Source: an uncultured Spirochaetaceae bacterium
GTDB lineage: Bacteria; Spirochaetota; Spirochaetia; Sphaerochaetales; Sphaerochaetaceae
Reading direction: 5' to 3'
Assembly: GCA_944389015.1 (NCBI GenBank)
Contig: CALXKS010000074.1
Coordinates: 16,969-80,968 of the forward strand
DNA: 64,000 nucleotides
This document shows positions 42,299-51,699 of the stretch, in pieces. The first letter of the stretch is position 1; each line of letters begins with the position of its first letter. The position numbers were made by a program, and so were the translations under genes. The notes beneath the pieces are model-generated. The model saw nothing but the letters and a program-made list of their open reading frames with translations. It had not been told where the DNA came from and ran no database searches.

Positions 42299-42995
42299 TT
42301 GACCTGCCGAAGATCCTGAGGAGATAGAGGAAGATATTCAGGAAATCAAGATAGAGCTCAAGAGCGCCGAGGATTCCGATCTTCGTAAGCTCCTCATTTG
42401 TCATATCGGGACCATACTGTGCGTTGATATCAGCAACACGGCGTGCATCCCATGCTGAAAGACCAGTGAAGAGCAGCACACCGATGATCGAGATCATGAA
42501 ATCGAACCCGGAGGATCTGAGGAAGATATTCACCATCGATGCAATGAGGAGACCTATGAGTCCCATCATCAGATAGCTGCCCATGCCCCTGAGATCGCGC
42601 TTCGTAAACGTTCCGTAGATCGCTCCTGCACCGAATACAGCTGCAGCTGAGATGAATGCAAGCGATACATCGGCCATCGTATACGCGAAGAAGATGGAAG
42701 AAAGGGTTACGCCTGTAAGGGCAGAATACCCGATGAATACGCCGATCGCAGTCCCTGTCTGCATCCGCTCCACCCTTCCGGAAAGCATCATGACCATCAC
42801 AAGCTGGGCAATGAAGACTGCAAGCGTGACAAGCGGATTGAGGACAACGTATCTCATCAGCGTCACGGAATGCGAGACCGCGAATGCTGTGACTGCTGTG
42901 ATAGCGAGACCTGCGAACATCCATAAGTATACATTCCTGAGGAGAACATTCTCCCTCAGTGAGACATCATGAAGAATAAGTGATCTGTCTTTCAT
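42288..42995 (-). CDS. Bax inhibitor-1/YccA family membrane protein
   Basis: A 235-residue protein with seven membrane helices and the BI-1 signature GVTLSSIFFAYT near 97 and the C-terminal FTGLSAWDARRV plus GALELYLDFLNIFLYLLRIFG. BI-1 proteins are proton-sensitive calcium-leak channels or protease partners (YccA inhibits FtsH). AGGAG lies seven bases before the ATG, and an extended -10 TGT-TATACT lies further upstream. Confidence 0.92.
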   Translation of the reverse strand: MKDRSLILHDVSLRENVLLRNVYLWMFAGLAITAVTAFAVSHSVTLMRYVVLNPLVTLAVFIAQLVMVMMLSGRVERMQTGTAIGVFIGYSALTGVTLSSIFFAYTMADVSLAFISAAAVFGAGAIYGTFTKRDLRGMGSYLMMGLIGLLIASMVNIFLRSSGFDFMISIIGVLLFTGLSAWDARRVADINAQYGPDMTNEELTKIGILGALELYLDFLNIFLYLLRIFGRSSDN

Positions 42996-43097
42996 TCAAA
43001 ACTCCTGTACTAAGTATAACATATACAGATGGCATAACAAACAACTACACCCAAACTACGCAGAAGTACACATCAAATGACTGCAGAACATTCCCAC

Positions 43098-43127
43098 TTG
43101 CCAACACAGACGGAAAAGTGAGATGCT
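43098..43127 (+). promoter_or_regulatory. Candidate leaderless promoter of bcp
   Basis: TTGCCA (43098-43103), 18 bases, a weak -10 GATGCT (43122-43127), then six bases to the ATG at 43134. No ribosome-binding site is visible. The -10 is poor, so this is less secure than the other leaderless cases. Confidence 0.35.
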
Positions 43128-43133
43128 CAGTAT

Positions 43134-43601
43134 ATGATCGAAGAAAAGACAATCGCACCGGATTTCACTCTCCCAGACCAGAATGGCAAGGATGTAACGC
43201 TTTCCTCATTCAGAGGAAAGAAGGTGATCCTCTATTTCTATCCAAAGGACAATACCCCTGGATGCACAAAGGAGGCATGCTCTCTCAGGGACAATCTCCC
43301 CGACTTCGACAGTCTCAATGCAGTCGTGATCGGAGTCAGCCCGGACAAGAGCGAATCACATATGAAGTTCAGGGATAAGTTCACACTGCCCTTCACCCTC
43401 CTTTCAGATCCTGAGCATAAAGCGATGGAGCTCTATGGTGCATATGGAGAGAAGGTTCTCTATGGAAAGAAGACGATGGGCGTCATCAGATCGACATTCC
43501 TCATCGGGGAAGATGGAACTGTCCTTAAAGTCTGGAAGAAAGTGAACACCGCAACGCATGGTGATGATGTCAGGAAATACCTGAAGGAGCACGAGCTCTA
43601 G
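43134..43601 (+). CDS. bcp: Thiol peroxidase, Bcp/PrxQ type
   Basis: The 155-residue peroxiredoxin has APDFTLPDQNGKDVTLSSFRGKK, then the active site YPKDNTPGCTKEACSLRD with peroxidatic Cys44 and resolving Cys49, five residues apart as in PrxQ. It reduces hydroperoxides with thioredoxin-like electron donors. It is a lone gene whose 3' end faces the next gene at an 11-base distance. Confidence 0.93.
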   Translation: MIEEKTIAPDFTLPDQNGKDVTLSSFRGKKVILYFYPKDNTPGCTKEACSLRDNLPDFDSLNAVVIGVSPDKSESHMKFRDKFTLPFTLLSDPEHKAMELYGAYGEKVLYGKKTMGVIRSTFLIGEDGTVLKVWKKVNTATHGDDVRKYLKEHEL

Positions 43602-43612
43602 GATTCCGGCAC

Positions 43613-44581
43613 TCAGATGTACCGGAATTCCATCGTATCAAGACTCCTGTTCTCATCGCGGTACAGCTCTGCCTTCTCCATGAGGGCTGAGAAGAACCGT
43701 GGCGGGTTATCAGGGATAATGCAGGCAGCGCTGAGCACAGGATATGTGATCCTGCCGCCGCCTCTCTCTTCAGAGAATACCCTTGCAGCATCCTCATAAG
43801 CTCTGCAGATGATCTTTCCAGCCTCTTCTTCAGTTATTTCCGGAGGATAGCCGATGACATCGAAAAAGCGTGTTGTAAGCCCGCTTGTCTCGGTATTGAA
43901 GCTTGAGACATAGCTTCCGGGAAAGAAATGGAAGCCATCGGATCCTTCCAGAGCTGAGATCATCGTCTCCTTCATTATAAGCCGGAGCCTGATTAGCTTC
44001 CTGTCAATATCCTTCGGAATGCTTCCGGATTTCCCCTTCCTTCCATCAGGAGTGCAGAGGATGTTGCTCTCTGATAAGAGGTAACCATACCCAGCAGCAT
44101 CTGGAAGGACATCTGTATTGAGCTCGCCATCCATGAAATCCCTCTCATCATAGATGGTCTCGAACTCTTCATTTATAGCATCGCTCTGCTCTGATATCAT
44201 ATCATTGAGTTCATGGAAGAAGAGCATCGAGCCTTCGAAAGCAGAGCCCTCAAGGCTGGTAAGCTCTGCTGAAGCTATAGCCGAAACAGCGGCTTTCACA
44301 TCTCTCTTGAGAGACCTTATGAAAGCATGGTCGACGGAAGGACAATCGAAATACTCAACGGCGAAGACATCCACGGCATGCTCCTCACCTGTATCGATCA
44401 CAGCATGATAGCATGGTGCATACTGAGCTCTTCTGCCTGCGCTCTCCCTGATTGCGTTGACCATGTTCCTGCGGATACCCTCGATCTCCGAATGGAGAGC
44501 ATCAAAGCTCTCTGCAGCTTCTACCGCAGGAACCGCATTCTCCGTTTCTATCCTGAATTCTTCTATTATCTGTACAATCAT
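43613..44581 (-). CDS. Uncharacterised protein, third gene of ACT/PFL operon
   Basis: A 322-residue soluble, acidic protein that I cannot assign to a family. There is no signal peptide or membrane segment, and no recognisable catalytic motif. Two moderately conserved-looking regions are PCYHAVIDTGEEHAVDVFAVEYFDC (about 57-81) and FHFFPGSYVSSFNTETSGL (about 213-231). The start is the ATG at 44581, one base after the stop of the PFL gene and behind AGGA; this coupling suggests a function linked to that protein. Confidence 0.7.
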   Translation of the reverse strand: MIVQIIEEFRIETENAVPAVEAAESFDALHSEIEGIRRNMVNAIRESAGRRAQYAPCYHAVIDTGEEHAVDVFAVEYFDCPSVDHAFIRSLKRDVKAAVSAIASAELTSLEGSAFEGSMLFFHELNDMISEQSDAINEEFETIYDERDFMDGELNTDVLPDAAGYGYLLSESNILCTPDGRKGKSGSIPKDIDRKLIRLRLIMKETMISALEGSDGFHFFPGSYVSSFNTETSGLTTRFFDVIGYPPEITEEEAGKIICRAYEDAARVFSEERGGGRITYPVLSAACIIPDNPPRFFSALMEKAELYRDENRSLDTMEFRYI

Positions 44582-44582
44582 A

Positions 44583-45947
44583 TCAATTCCTGAAGCTGTG
44601 GACAGGTGCCGGGATACGGCCTCCACGTGCAATGAACTTCTCCGAGGAGAAGCGGCTTACCGCCATTATAGGGGCGTAGCCGAGAAGTCCGCCGAAGTAT
44701 GCTGTATCGCCGACATCCTTTCCGATGACAGGGATGATTCTTACAGCCGTCGTCTTCTGATTCACCATTCCTATCGCCATCTCATCGGCTATGATTCCTG
44801 AGATCGTGCTCTCCGGGACATCTCCCGGGATTGCGATCATATCCAGCCCCACAGAGCATATGCATGTCATCGCCTCAAGCTTCTCTATCGTAAGAGCACC
44901 GGCATTGACTGCGTTTATCATCCCCTGATCCTCGCTTACTGGAATGAAAGCACCGGAAAGCCCTCCGACATAGCTGGAAGCCATGATCCCGCCCTTCTTC
45001 ACCTGATCATTGAGAAGCGCAAGGGCTGCAGTCGTACCAGGCGCGCCTGTGCGCTCAAGGCCCATGCCTTCGAGTATGTCTGAGATGGAATCCCCGATAG
45101 CTGGAGTCGGTGCAAGCGAAAGATCGACGATCCCGAACGGTATTCCCATCCTTCTGGATGCTTCCTTCGCAACCAGCTGGCCAAGCCTCGTGACTTTGAA
45201 TGCCGTGCGCTTTATCGTCTCAGCCAGCTCTTCGAAATCAGCATCGGGAACGCTGTCTACAGCATGCTTTATCACCCCCGGCCCGCTGACACCGACATTT
45301 ATCACAGCATCGGTCTCAGTGACACCATGGAAGGCCCCGGCCATGAACGGATTGTCATCGGGAGCATTGCAGAACACCACAAGCTTAGTACATGCAGAGG
45401 AATCGGTATCCTTTGTCCTCTCAGCGCTCTCCTTGATCACCCTTCCCATCAATGCAACCGCATCCATGTTTATCCCGACCTTAGTCGATCCGAGAGCTAC
45501 GGATGAGCAGATTCTCTCCGTTGATGAGAGAGCCATAGGAATGGACTGTATAAGAAGCCGCTCCGCATCTGTCATTCCCTTGACAGGAAGCGCAGAATAG
45601 CCTCCGAGGAAATTGACACCGACCTCCTTTGCGGCTTTATCGAGAACAGCAGCGATCCTTGCAAAATCCTCAGGGGAAGATGCTGCCGCCGAGCCTACTA
45701 TCCCTATCGGTGTGACTGAGATCCTCTTGTTGACGATAGGGATAGCGTACTCCCTCTCGATATCCTCACCTGTCCTGACAAGATTCTCTGCCTTCTCTGT
45801 GATACGGTCATATATCTTCCTGCAGACTGCATCGATATCATCGGACATGCAGTCAAGAAGGGAGATACCTAGCGTTATGGTTCGGACATCGAGATTCTCC
45901 TTCTCGATCATAGCATTCGTTTCAATGACTTCCGAAAGATTTATCAT
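44583..45947 (-). CDS. PFL family protein (DUF711, UPF0210)
   Basis: The 454-residue protein fits the UPF0210/DUF711 family over its full length: [12 protein letters not shown] near 22, [19 protein letters not shown] near 68, [15 protein letters not shown] near 200 and [19 protein letters not shown] near 285. The family has a glycyl-radical-enzyme-like (PFL) fold but no known activity. The ATG at 45947 has AGGA six bases upstream, and the ACT-protein stop ends one base before it. In many bacteria this gene follows the same small ACT gene, so the pair very likely acts together. Confidence 0.9.
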   Translation of the reverse strand: MINLSEVIETNAMIEKENLDVRTITLGISLLDCMSDDIDAVCRKIYDRITEKAENLVRTGEDIEREYAIPIVNKRISVTPIGIVGSAAASSPEDFARIAAVLDKAAKEVGVNFLGGYSALPVKGMTDAERLLIQSIPMALSSTERICSSVALGSTKVGINMDAVALMGRVIKESAERTKDTDSSACTKLVVFCNAPDDNPFMAGAFHGVTETDAVINVGVSGPGVIKHAVDSVPDADFEELAETIKRTAFKVTRLGQLVAKEASRRMGIPFGIVDLSLAPTPAIGDSISDILEGMGLERTGAPGTTAALALLNDQVKKGGIMASSYVGGLSGAFIPVSEDQGMINAVNAGALTIEKLEAMTCICSVGLDMIAIPGDVPESTISGIIADEMAIGMVNQKTTAVRIIPVIGKDVGDTAYFGGLLGYAPIMAVSRFSSEKFIARGGRIPAPVHSFRN

Positions 45948-45948
45948 C

Positions 45949-46221
45949 TCATATCCTCTGCATGCTGTTGAAAATCTCTTCCCTCTGCAGCTTGATGATG
46001 CAGCCCATCTTCTTTCCAAGCTCCTCAAGCTCAAGCGACAGCGCCCTGAATTCCTTTGCCGATCCATCAGCATCGGCAATCATCATCATATTGAAGAATC
46101 CATCGACGATTGTCTGGCTTATATCAAGTATATTCACATCATTATCAGCAAGGTATGTGCAGACCTTGGCGATTATCCCCACCTGGTCCTTTCCGACTAC
46201 TGTGATTATGGATTTGCTCAT
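45949..46221 (-). CDS. ACT domain protein (UPF0237)
   Basis: A 90-residue stand-alone ACT domain ([35 protein letters not shown]), a ligand-binding regulatory module, usually for amino acids. It is the first gene of the operon with the PFL protein. The ribosome-binding site GGAGG (46232-46236) lies inside a strong hairpin that ends in a T-run directly before the ATG, so expression is probably controlled by RNA folding. Confidence 0.9.
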   Translation of the reverse strand: MSKSIITVVGKDQVGIIAKVCTYLADNDVNILDISQTIVDGFFNMMMIADADGSAKEFRALSLELEELGKKMGCIIKLQREEIFNSMQRI

Positions 46222-46264
46222 AGAAAAACAGCCTCCAGCTATATTGATGATAGCTGAAAGGCTG
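46222..46264 (-). terminator. Hairpin that is both terminator-like and hides the ACT-gene RBS
   Basis: Minus strand: CAGCCT-TT-CAGCTAT, loop CATCAAT, ATAGCTG-G-AGGCTG, then TTTTTCT and the ACT ATG. The 13 pairs in two blocks with a T-run fit an intrinsic terminator for the upstream ABC operon. The 3' arm contains GGAGG, the only Shine-Dalgarno sequence of the ACT gene, ten bases from its ATG. Confidence 0.7.
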
Positions 46265-46284
46265 CCTGATGCTCAACAAAAGCC

Positions 46285-47199
46285 TCAGCTCTCCTTTATA
46301 TAAGGAACACCGAGCTTTGCAGGGACTGCGAAGTTGCGCTTCGCGATCGTAAGGACGATTGTAAGGATATATGGCAGTGCGATGACGAACTCATTCGGTA
46401 TCACAGCAATGCCGCCTGTCGACTGCAGGTATATCGATATAGCCTCCGCAAGTCCGAATACGAGAGTTCCGAACATAGCACCCCTGGGATTCCAGTTGCC
46501 CAGGAAGCATATTGAGAATGCGATCCACCCTCTTCCTCCGATGATGCCTGTAGTGAACATTCCGAGATACCCGATTGTATAGAATGAACCGGCAAGCCCT
46601 CCCATGGCGCCTGCTGCGAGGACTGTGAGGAAGCGTATCCTGTTGACATTGATTCCCGATGCATCGGCCGCCTCAGGATTCTCTCCTGCTGATCTGATGG
46701 CCAGTCCAAGGGATGTTCTGTACAGCACGATGTACGATACAGGTATCACGATATAAGCGAAATACGTGAGTATGTTCTGATTGAAAAGCATCGGCCCTAT
46801 TACAGGTATCGAAGAGAGGACAGGAACAGGGATCCTGTCGAGGACGCTTATCTGCAGAGGAGTTGTCGGGATACCGAAGAGCACACGCTGGAAGTATGCG
46901 CAGAAACCTCCTGCAAGGATGTTTATCGCAGTTCCTGTAACGATCTGTTGCTGCTTGAGCAGAACCGTTATCACAGCATATACAAGAGCAGTGGCGACAC
47001 CCGCGGCAATTGCAGCAAGCATTCCGACAGCAAGGCTTCCCGTCATATATGTACCGACAAAGCCGCCCCATGCTCCAAGAAGGAATATGCCCTCTATCGC
47101 TGTCACCATCATTCCTGTGCGCTCAGCATAGACCTCTGCAATCGATCCCATAAGAAGAGGCGTGCTCATCATGATTGCTCTGGTAAGGATACTGATCAT
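46285..47199 (-). CDS. Nucleoside ABC transporter permease (YufQ/PnrE-like)
   Basis: A 304-residue membrane protein of the ribose/nucleoside permease family with eight to ten helices. It has the signature region GENPEAADASGINVNRIRFLTVLAAGAMGGLAGSF (about 177-210). It pairs with the next permease in a PnrABCDE-type importer; the Treponema pallidum Pnr system carries purine nucleosides. AAGGAGG lies six bases from the ATG, inside the upstream gene end. Confidence 0.88.
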   Translation of the reverse strand: MISILTRAIMMSTPLLMGSIAEVYAERTGMMVTAIEGIFLLGAWGGFVGTYMTGSLAVGMLAAIAAGVATALVYAVITVLLKQQQIVTGTAINILAGGFCAYFQRVLFGIPTTPLQISVLDRIPVPVLSSIPVIGPMLFNQNILTYFAYIVIPVSYIVLYRTSLGLAIRSAGENPEAADASGINVNRIRFLTVLAAGAMGGLAGSFYTIGYLGMFTTGIIGGRGWIAFSICFLGNWNPRGAMFGTLVFGLAEAISIYLQSTGGIAVIPNEFVIALPYILTIVLTIAKRNFAVPAKLGVPYIKES

Positions 47200-48296
47200 A
47201 CACTGCCTCCTTTTGCCATGAGAAGCCTCTTCTCCCTGAGCTGCATCACATGCCCTCTGAGGAAGTAGGAGACTATTACGCAGAGCATGACGATGCCCTG
47301 TATCAGATCGATGATGCTGGCAGGGATATTTAGACCAGGGATCCTTCCCATCGTCGTACCGATGACATTCAGGAAACCGAAGAGTATCGATGCGAAGATG
47401 ATTCCGATAGGATGGCCATTCGCAAGTATCGCTATTCCGATACCGAAGGATCCGATGGATGAATTGAAGTTCTGGAGAAGCATATGCTGCACGCCATTGA
47501 TCTCTGTCAGCCCGGCCATTCCCGCTAGTCCTCCGCTGATTGCGAAGGAGATTATGAATATCCTTCTTGCCTTGATTCCTGAGTGCTCAGCCGCATCCGG
47601 ATTGTTTCCTACGGCCCTGATGCGGAATCCGAGGGAAGTCTTGTAAAGGAGGATCCAGACTCCGATTGCCGCAGCTATTGCCAGTACGGATCCAAGGTGG
47701 ATGCGTGTCCCTGGAAGTATGCCCGGAAGATAGGCTGCGGAGCTGATCGGATCGGTCTGGATATACTCAGCCTTTGTCTCCCTGAGAGAGGTCCTCAGAA
47801 GGAAATCCATCAGAGCCTGGACGACGTACGTGCTCATCATGCTCACGAGGAACTCGTTTGCATTGAACTTCGCCTTCGCAAACCCTATGAATGCACCGAC
47901 AAGAGCACCAGCGGCAAATGATAGGACAAGGACGAGTGGAATGAGGATGAATCCAGGAATCCGCCCTCCCAATGAAAGAGACAGGGAGATTGCAGCTATG
48001 CACCCTGCATAGAACTGCCCCTGCGCCCCGATATTGAAGAGATTCGCTTTATAGGTGAAGGCAAATGCCAGAGCCGTGAACACAAGAGGAGTGGCTTTGA
48101 CCATGACCTCACCGAGAGTGTACTTATCAGAGAGGATGCGCCCAAGAGCTGTCCCGAATACATCAACCGGATTCTGCTTAAGGAAGAGAAGCATCATGGC
48201 ACTGATGATCAGACCGATGATGATAGCCCCGACATTGAATGCCAGAACATCCGCATAGCCTTTCCTGACGAAGGCCGTATCACTGAGCTTTCTCAT
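47196..48296 (-). CDS. Nucleoside ABC transporter permease (YufP/PnrD-like)
   Basis: The 366-residue membrane protein resembles its partner: GNNPDAAEHSGIKARRIFIISFAISGGLAGMAG near 230-262, with about ten helices. It overlaps the ATPase gene by 17 bases and the second permease by four, so all are co-translated. Together the two permeases form the membrane channel of the PnrA-type importer. Confidence 0.9.
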   Translation of the reverse strand: MRKLSDTAFVRKGYADVLAFNVGAIIIGLIISAMMLLFLKQNPVDVFGTALGRILSDKYTLGEVMVKATPLVFTALAFAFTYKANLFNIGAQGQFYAGCIAAISLSLSLGGRIPGFILIPLVLVLSFAAGALVGAFIGFAKAKFNANEFLVSMMSTYVVQALMDFLLRTSLRETKAEYIQTDPISSAAYLPGILPGTRIHLGSVLAIAAAIGVWILLYKTSLGFRIRAVGNNPDAAEHSGIKARRIFIISFAISGGLAGMAGLTEINGVQHMLLQNFNSSIGSFGIGIAILANGHPIGIIFASILFGFLNVIGTTMGRIPGLNIPASIIDLIQGIVMLCVIVSYFLRGHVMQLREKRLLMAKGGSV

Positions 48297-49794
48297 AATC
48301 CACCCCCGCCATAAGAAGGCCTATCTCCTCCGTTGTCAGCTCGCCGTTCCTGTAGATTCCCATTATCCTTCCCTGATACATGATCGCTATGCGGTCAGAC
48401 AGGGAGAAGATCTCCGAAAGCTCTGTGGAAACAAGTATGACAGCCTTTCCTTCCCTCTTCTCATTGAGAATTGAGTGATGTATGCGTTCAACAGCACCTA
48501 CATCAAGTCCACGTGTGGGCTGATTGAAGACAACAAGATGCTTTCCGGCATCGATCTCCCTTGCAAGAACGACCTTCTGCTGGTTTCCCCCGGAGAGATT
48601 GCCGGCTGAATCATCAGGACCTGTGGCCTTTATCTGATACTGCTTTATCTTATCTGAGGTATAGCTATCGAGTTCCTTATTCCTTATGAACCCGTTATGG
48701 ACCCATTCACCGCCATAGCTTTTCTTTAGAAGCATGTTCTCAGCAAGCGTCATTGCCCCGATCATGCCATCACGATGCCTGTCAACGGGAACATATCCCA
48801 TCCCTGCATCTATCCTTTCCCTGACGCTGTCATCGGTTATATCGCGGTCCATGAAGCTTATCCTGCCCGATGAAAGACGGAGAGCCCCGCAGATAGCCTC
48901 GCAAAGCTCATCCTGCCCATTTCCGCTCACTCCTGCTATTCCGAATATCTCACCGGCATGAACGGAGAATGAGACATCATCCAGAAGCTTCAGCCCGCTT
49001 TTATCTGCTAGGGAGGCATGCTCAATGGAAAGAATCTCCCCACCCTCTGATGAATCCTCATCGCGCACTGCAGGCTCGAGGTCGGATGACATCATCATCC
49101 TGGCAAGCTCATTCTCGTCGGTATTGCTTCTGTCGACGATTCCGGCGACCTTGCCAGCCTTCATCACCACAATGCGGTCAGCGACTTCCATGACCTCCTT
49201 CATCTTGTGGGTGATGAAGATCACGGAATTGCCACGGGATGCGAAATCCTTGATGAACTGCATCAGAGTCTCTGATTCCTGGGGTGTCAGTACAGCTGTC
49301 GGCTCATCCATGATGAGGATGCGGGCATTCAGATACAGCGCCTTCAGGATCTCAACCTTCTGCTGCACTCCTACAGCGAGGCTTCCGACCTTTGCTGTCA
49401 CAGGAATATCGAAACCATAGCTGTCTGCTATAGCCTTGACACGTGTGTCATACTCCTCAAGCCTGATCCATCCATGGACGTTGCCAAGTATTATATTCTC
49501 TGTCACGGTATGGGGATATACCAATGAGAAATGCTGCTGGATCATAGCAATCCCATAAGACATCGCATCTTTGGGATTCTTTATGCGGACATTCTTTCCA
49601 TCGATGAGGATTTCACCCTCATCGGCTGAATAAAGGCCATACAGGACCTTCATTATCGTGCTTTTTCCTGCTCCATTCTCCCCAAGAAGCGCTACGACCT
49701 CTCCCTTGCCCACGGTAAAGGAAACATCGTTGTTCGCGATAACCTTTGAGAAATACTTGGAGACATGTCTGATCTCAACGACAGGTGGCTGCAT
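48280..49794 (-). CDS. Nucleoside ABC transporter ATPase (YufO/PnrC-like), double domain
   Basis: A 504-residue protein with two ATPase halves. The first has Walker A GENGAGKST (38-46) and Walker B ILIMDEPTAVL. The second keeps IAGVSGNGQDEL in place of a full Walker A and LSGGNQQKVVLAREI near 405, as in sugar/nucleoside importer ATPases (RbsA type). It energises the importer. GGGAGG is four bases before the ATG. A GC-rich hairpin separates it from the binding-protein gene. Confidence 0.92.
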   Translation of the reverse strand: MQPPVVEIRHVSKYFSKVIANNDVSFTVGKGEVVALLGENGAGKSTIMKVLYGLYSADEGEILIDGKNVRIKNPKDAMSYGIAMIQQHFSLVYPHTVTENIILGNVHGWIRLEEYDTRVKAIADSYGFDIPVTAKVGSLAVGVQQKVEILKALYLNARILIMDEPTAVLTPQESETLMQFIKDFASRGNSVIFITHKMKEVMEVADRIVVMKAGKVAGIVDRSNTDENELARMMMSSDLEPAVRDEDSSEGGEILSIEHASLADKSGLKLLDDVSFSVHAGEIFGIAGVSGNGQDELCEAICGALRLSSGRISFMDRDITDDSVRERIDAGMGYVPVDRHRDGMIGAMTLAENMLLKKSYGGEWVHNGFIRNKELDSYTSDKIKQYQIKATGPDDSAGNLSGGNQQKVVLAREIDAGKHLVVFNQPTRGLDVGAVERIHHSILNEKREGKAVILVSTELSEIFSLSDRIAIMYQGRIMGIYRNGELTTEEIGLLMAGVDYEKAQ

Positions 49795-49814
49795 TATGCC
49801 TCCCTAAATGATGC

Positions 49815-49834
49815 GGGGGCTGTTCCCAGCCCCC
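49815..49834 (-). terminator. Intercistronic hairpin after BMP gene
   Basis: Perfect 8-bp stem GGGGGCTG/CAGCCCCC with a 4-base loop (TTCC on the plus strand) between the binding-protein stop (49842) and the ATPase start (49794). The same arrangement follows the other two binding-protein genes in the window. Confidence 0.65.
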
Positions 49835-49841
49835 TGAAGGC

Positions 49842-50855
49842 TCAGAAGAGAGCTGTAAGATCCTTTTCGCCGGCCTTGTATTCTGCGATTGCCGCATCAA
49901 CGGCATCCTTTATTTCCTGAGAGATATTATCTGTATAGATAGGAACGAAGATATCCTCGTTGATTCCGACCTCATACAGCTGTCCGCCAGGAAGCTCTCC
50001 ATTGATGAATGACTCAATAGCCCACTTGTACATATTGGCGAACTGGAAGTCCACCGATGCGACGACAACATCAGGATCGATCGTTGTCTGATCCGATGAG
50101 TATCCCACGAAGTACTTGCCGCGCTCGATAGCTGCATTTATCGTTCCAAGGCCGAGCTCGTTCGCATATGCGAAGAGAACATCTGCGCCATCATCGATCA
50201 TGACCTCACCCATCTGCTTGCCAAGAGCGATATTGCTCCAGCTGTTTGCATATGCAAGGTTGTACTCTGCATCAGCAAAACCGCGCTCCTTGGCTATCTC
50301 GACAGCTGTCTGGCCATATACTCCCATGAGATTGACCATAGCCTGATTGGCCTCTCCGCCAACCATTCCGAACTTACCTGTCTCGGTGATGTATCCGGCA
50401 ATGATACCTGCGATATAGCTGGCTTCATACTCTCTCGGGAAGAGAGGGGAAAGGTTCGGAAGCGATGCATTAGCACCGTTTACGATCATATAGCGTGTAT
50501 TAGGATAGGATGCTGCGACACGTGCAGCCGGCTCATCGAACTGTGATCCTGCAGCCATTACGATATCATAGCCGCGCTCTCCATATTCGCGGAATGTCGA
50601 CTCGAAATCAGCAGGCTGGACATTCTCGACGAACTCCATGTTAGTGCCAAGTTCCTCATTGCAGATAACAACACCGGCGAAGTAGGAGGCATTCCATCCC
50701 TAATCGATCACCTGACCGGGAAGAATAAGAACAATCTTGTAATCGCCGATTGCCTTTGCTCCCCCATCCTCACTAGATGCGCTCTCTCCTGATCCCCCTG
50801 CGAAAAGGGAGATGGAAACCATCAGAACAACAAACAAAGAAAACAGCTTTTTCAT
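49842..50855 (-). pseudogene. PnrA/BMP-family nucleoside-binding protein with in-frame amber codon
   Basis: The frame from the ATG at 50855 encodes a signal peptide (ISLFAGGSGES) and the BMP-family start KIVLILPGQVID, then TAG at 50700-50702, then GWNASYFAGV and the rest of a normal BMP protein (GSQFDEPA, NTRYMIVNGA, AGYITETGKFGMVGGEA, LFAYANELGLGTINAA). Families members have D-x-GWN here, so a single base change of a codon such as CAG or AAG explains the stop. Everything else is intact and in frame, about 337 residues in total. An internal ATG at 50639 would make only a truncated protein without export signal. It heads the nucleoside importer operon. A sequencing error, a recent null mutation and suppression are all possible. 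Confidence 0.8.
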
Positions 50856-50895
50856 ATCAGGTCATTACCTCCTTAGATAATTGTTTCCTATAAAC

Positions 50896-50924
50896 AGAAT
50901 AGGATCCAAGTTCTGCGATGTCAA
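50896..50924 (-). promoter_or_regulatory. Promoter of nucleoside importer operon
   Basis: Minus strand: consensus TTGACA (50919-50924), 17 bases, TATTCT (50896-50901). An AAGGAGG follows, 12 bases before the ATG at 50855. This is one of the strongest promoters in the window. Confidence 0.7.
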
Positions 50925-51055
50925 AGAAAAAATAATAATACTGGATTATGCAAAAGCAAAAATTTCCATGCGTAATTTCATGAATAATTAAAATATGAAC
51001 ATAAATACTGAGATTTTTTCCTGATATCCTTCAGTCCAGATGGATTTTCGTTCAT

Positions 51056-51637
51056 CTACCTCATCTGGCCGACAAGAGCAGGGGCCATTCCCGCGAAGAA
51101 TGCAAGTAGGGATGCTGAAGCATAGAGCGCTGCAGCGATATAGCCGGCATCTGTGGCAGCGGAATGCTCTTTCAAGGCATACTCCCTATGCATGTTCTCT
51201 ATCTTCTCTGCATAGAATGAAGAGGATATGAGCCCAAGCTGAGAAGGATCGAACTCTATGGAGTCCACCTCCGGTTCAAGCACCCGTTCATATACCATGT
51301 GCTCCTTAAGTGTTCCATGGAAGAGATCAGGATTGTGAGGGAATGTGAATGAATCGGCAGCGTAATGGGATATCTTCCCGATCCTGTATGCCATGACAGC
51401 ATCTGAAAGACCTTCCTCTGAAAGACTATCCAGAAGGGCGGATATGCGCTTTCTTGCAGTTGAATAGCTATGGCCCCTCATCCTATCCCCAGGCTCCGTA
51501 TTCCTCACGAAAGTCGTGATTGCGATATCCGGCTGGATATTCCCGAATACAAAGGCAGCGGCAGGCATCACACCCATGAAAGGTCCAAGCATCCTAGCAA
51601 TCTTAAGTGAAACACGCAGATGGTTTATAAGTCTCAT
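51056..51637 (-). CDS. Zinc-dependent phospholipase C family-like protein
   Basis: A 193-residue protein with the metal-binding layout of the S1-P1/zinc phospholipase C family: FGNIQPDI near 31, RMRGHSYSTARK near 52 and IGKISHYAADSFTFPHN near 86-102, which supply Asp and His ligands. There is no clear signal peptide, although the C-terminus has a hydrophobic stretch (AALYASASLLAFFAGMAPAL) that could anchor it. Substrate unknown. No convincing ribosome-binding site was found; CCGGA is the nearest candidate. Confidence 0.72.
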   Translation of the reverse strand: MRLINHLRVSLKIARMLGPFMGVMPAAAFVFGNIQPDIAITTFVRNTEPGDRMRGHSYSTARKRISALLDSLSEEGLSDAVMAYRIGKISHYAADSFTFPHNPDLFHGTLKEHMVYERVLEPEVDSIEFDPSQLGLISSSFYAEKIENMHREYALKEHSAATDAGYIAAALYASASLLAFFAGMAPALVGQMR

Positions 51638-51699
51638 TCCGGAAACCGATACTAGACTAAAACTGTAAAAATATCAGCAGTTTCAATGTAAAAATTCCA

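Noticed and set aside
49842..50855. Pyrrolysine or recoded TAG in the BMP gene
   Set aside because: Other genes here use TAG as a normal stop (for example 4309, 9055-9057), the BMP family has no pyrrolysine members known to me, and no pyl genes are in the window.
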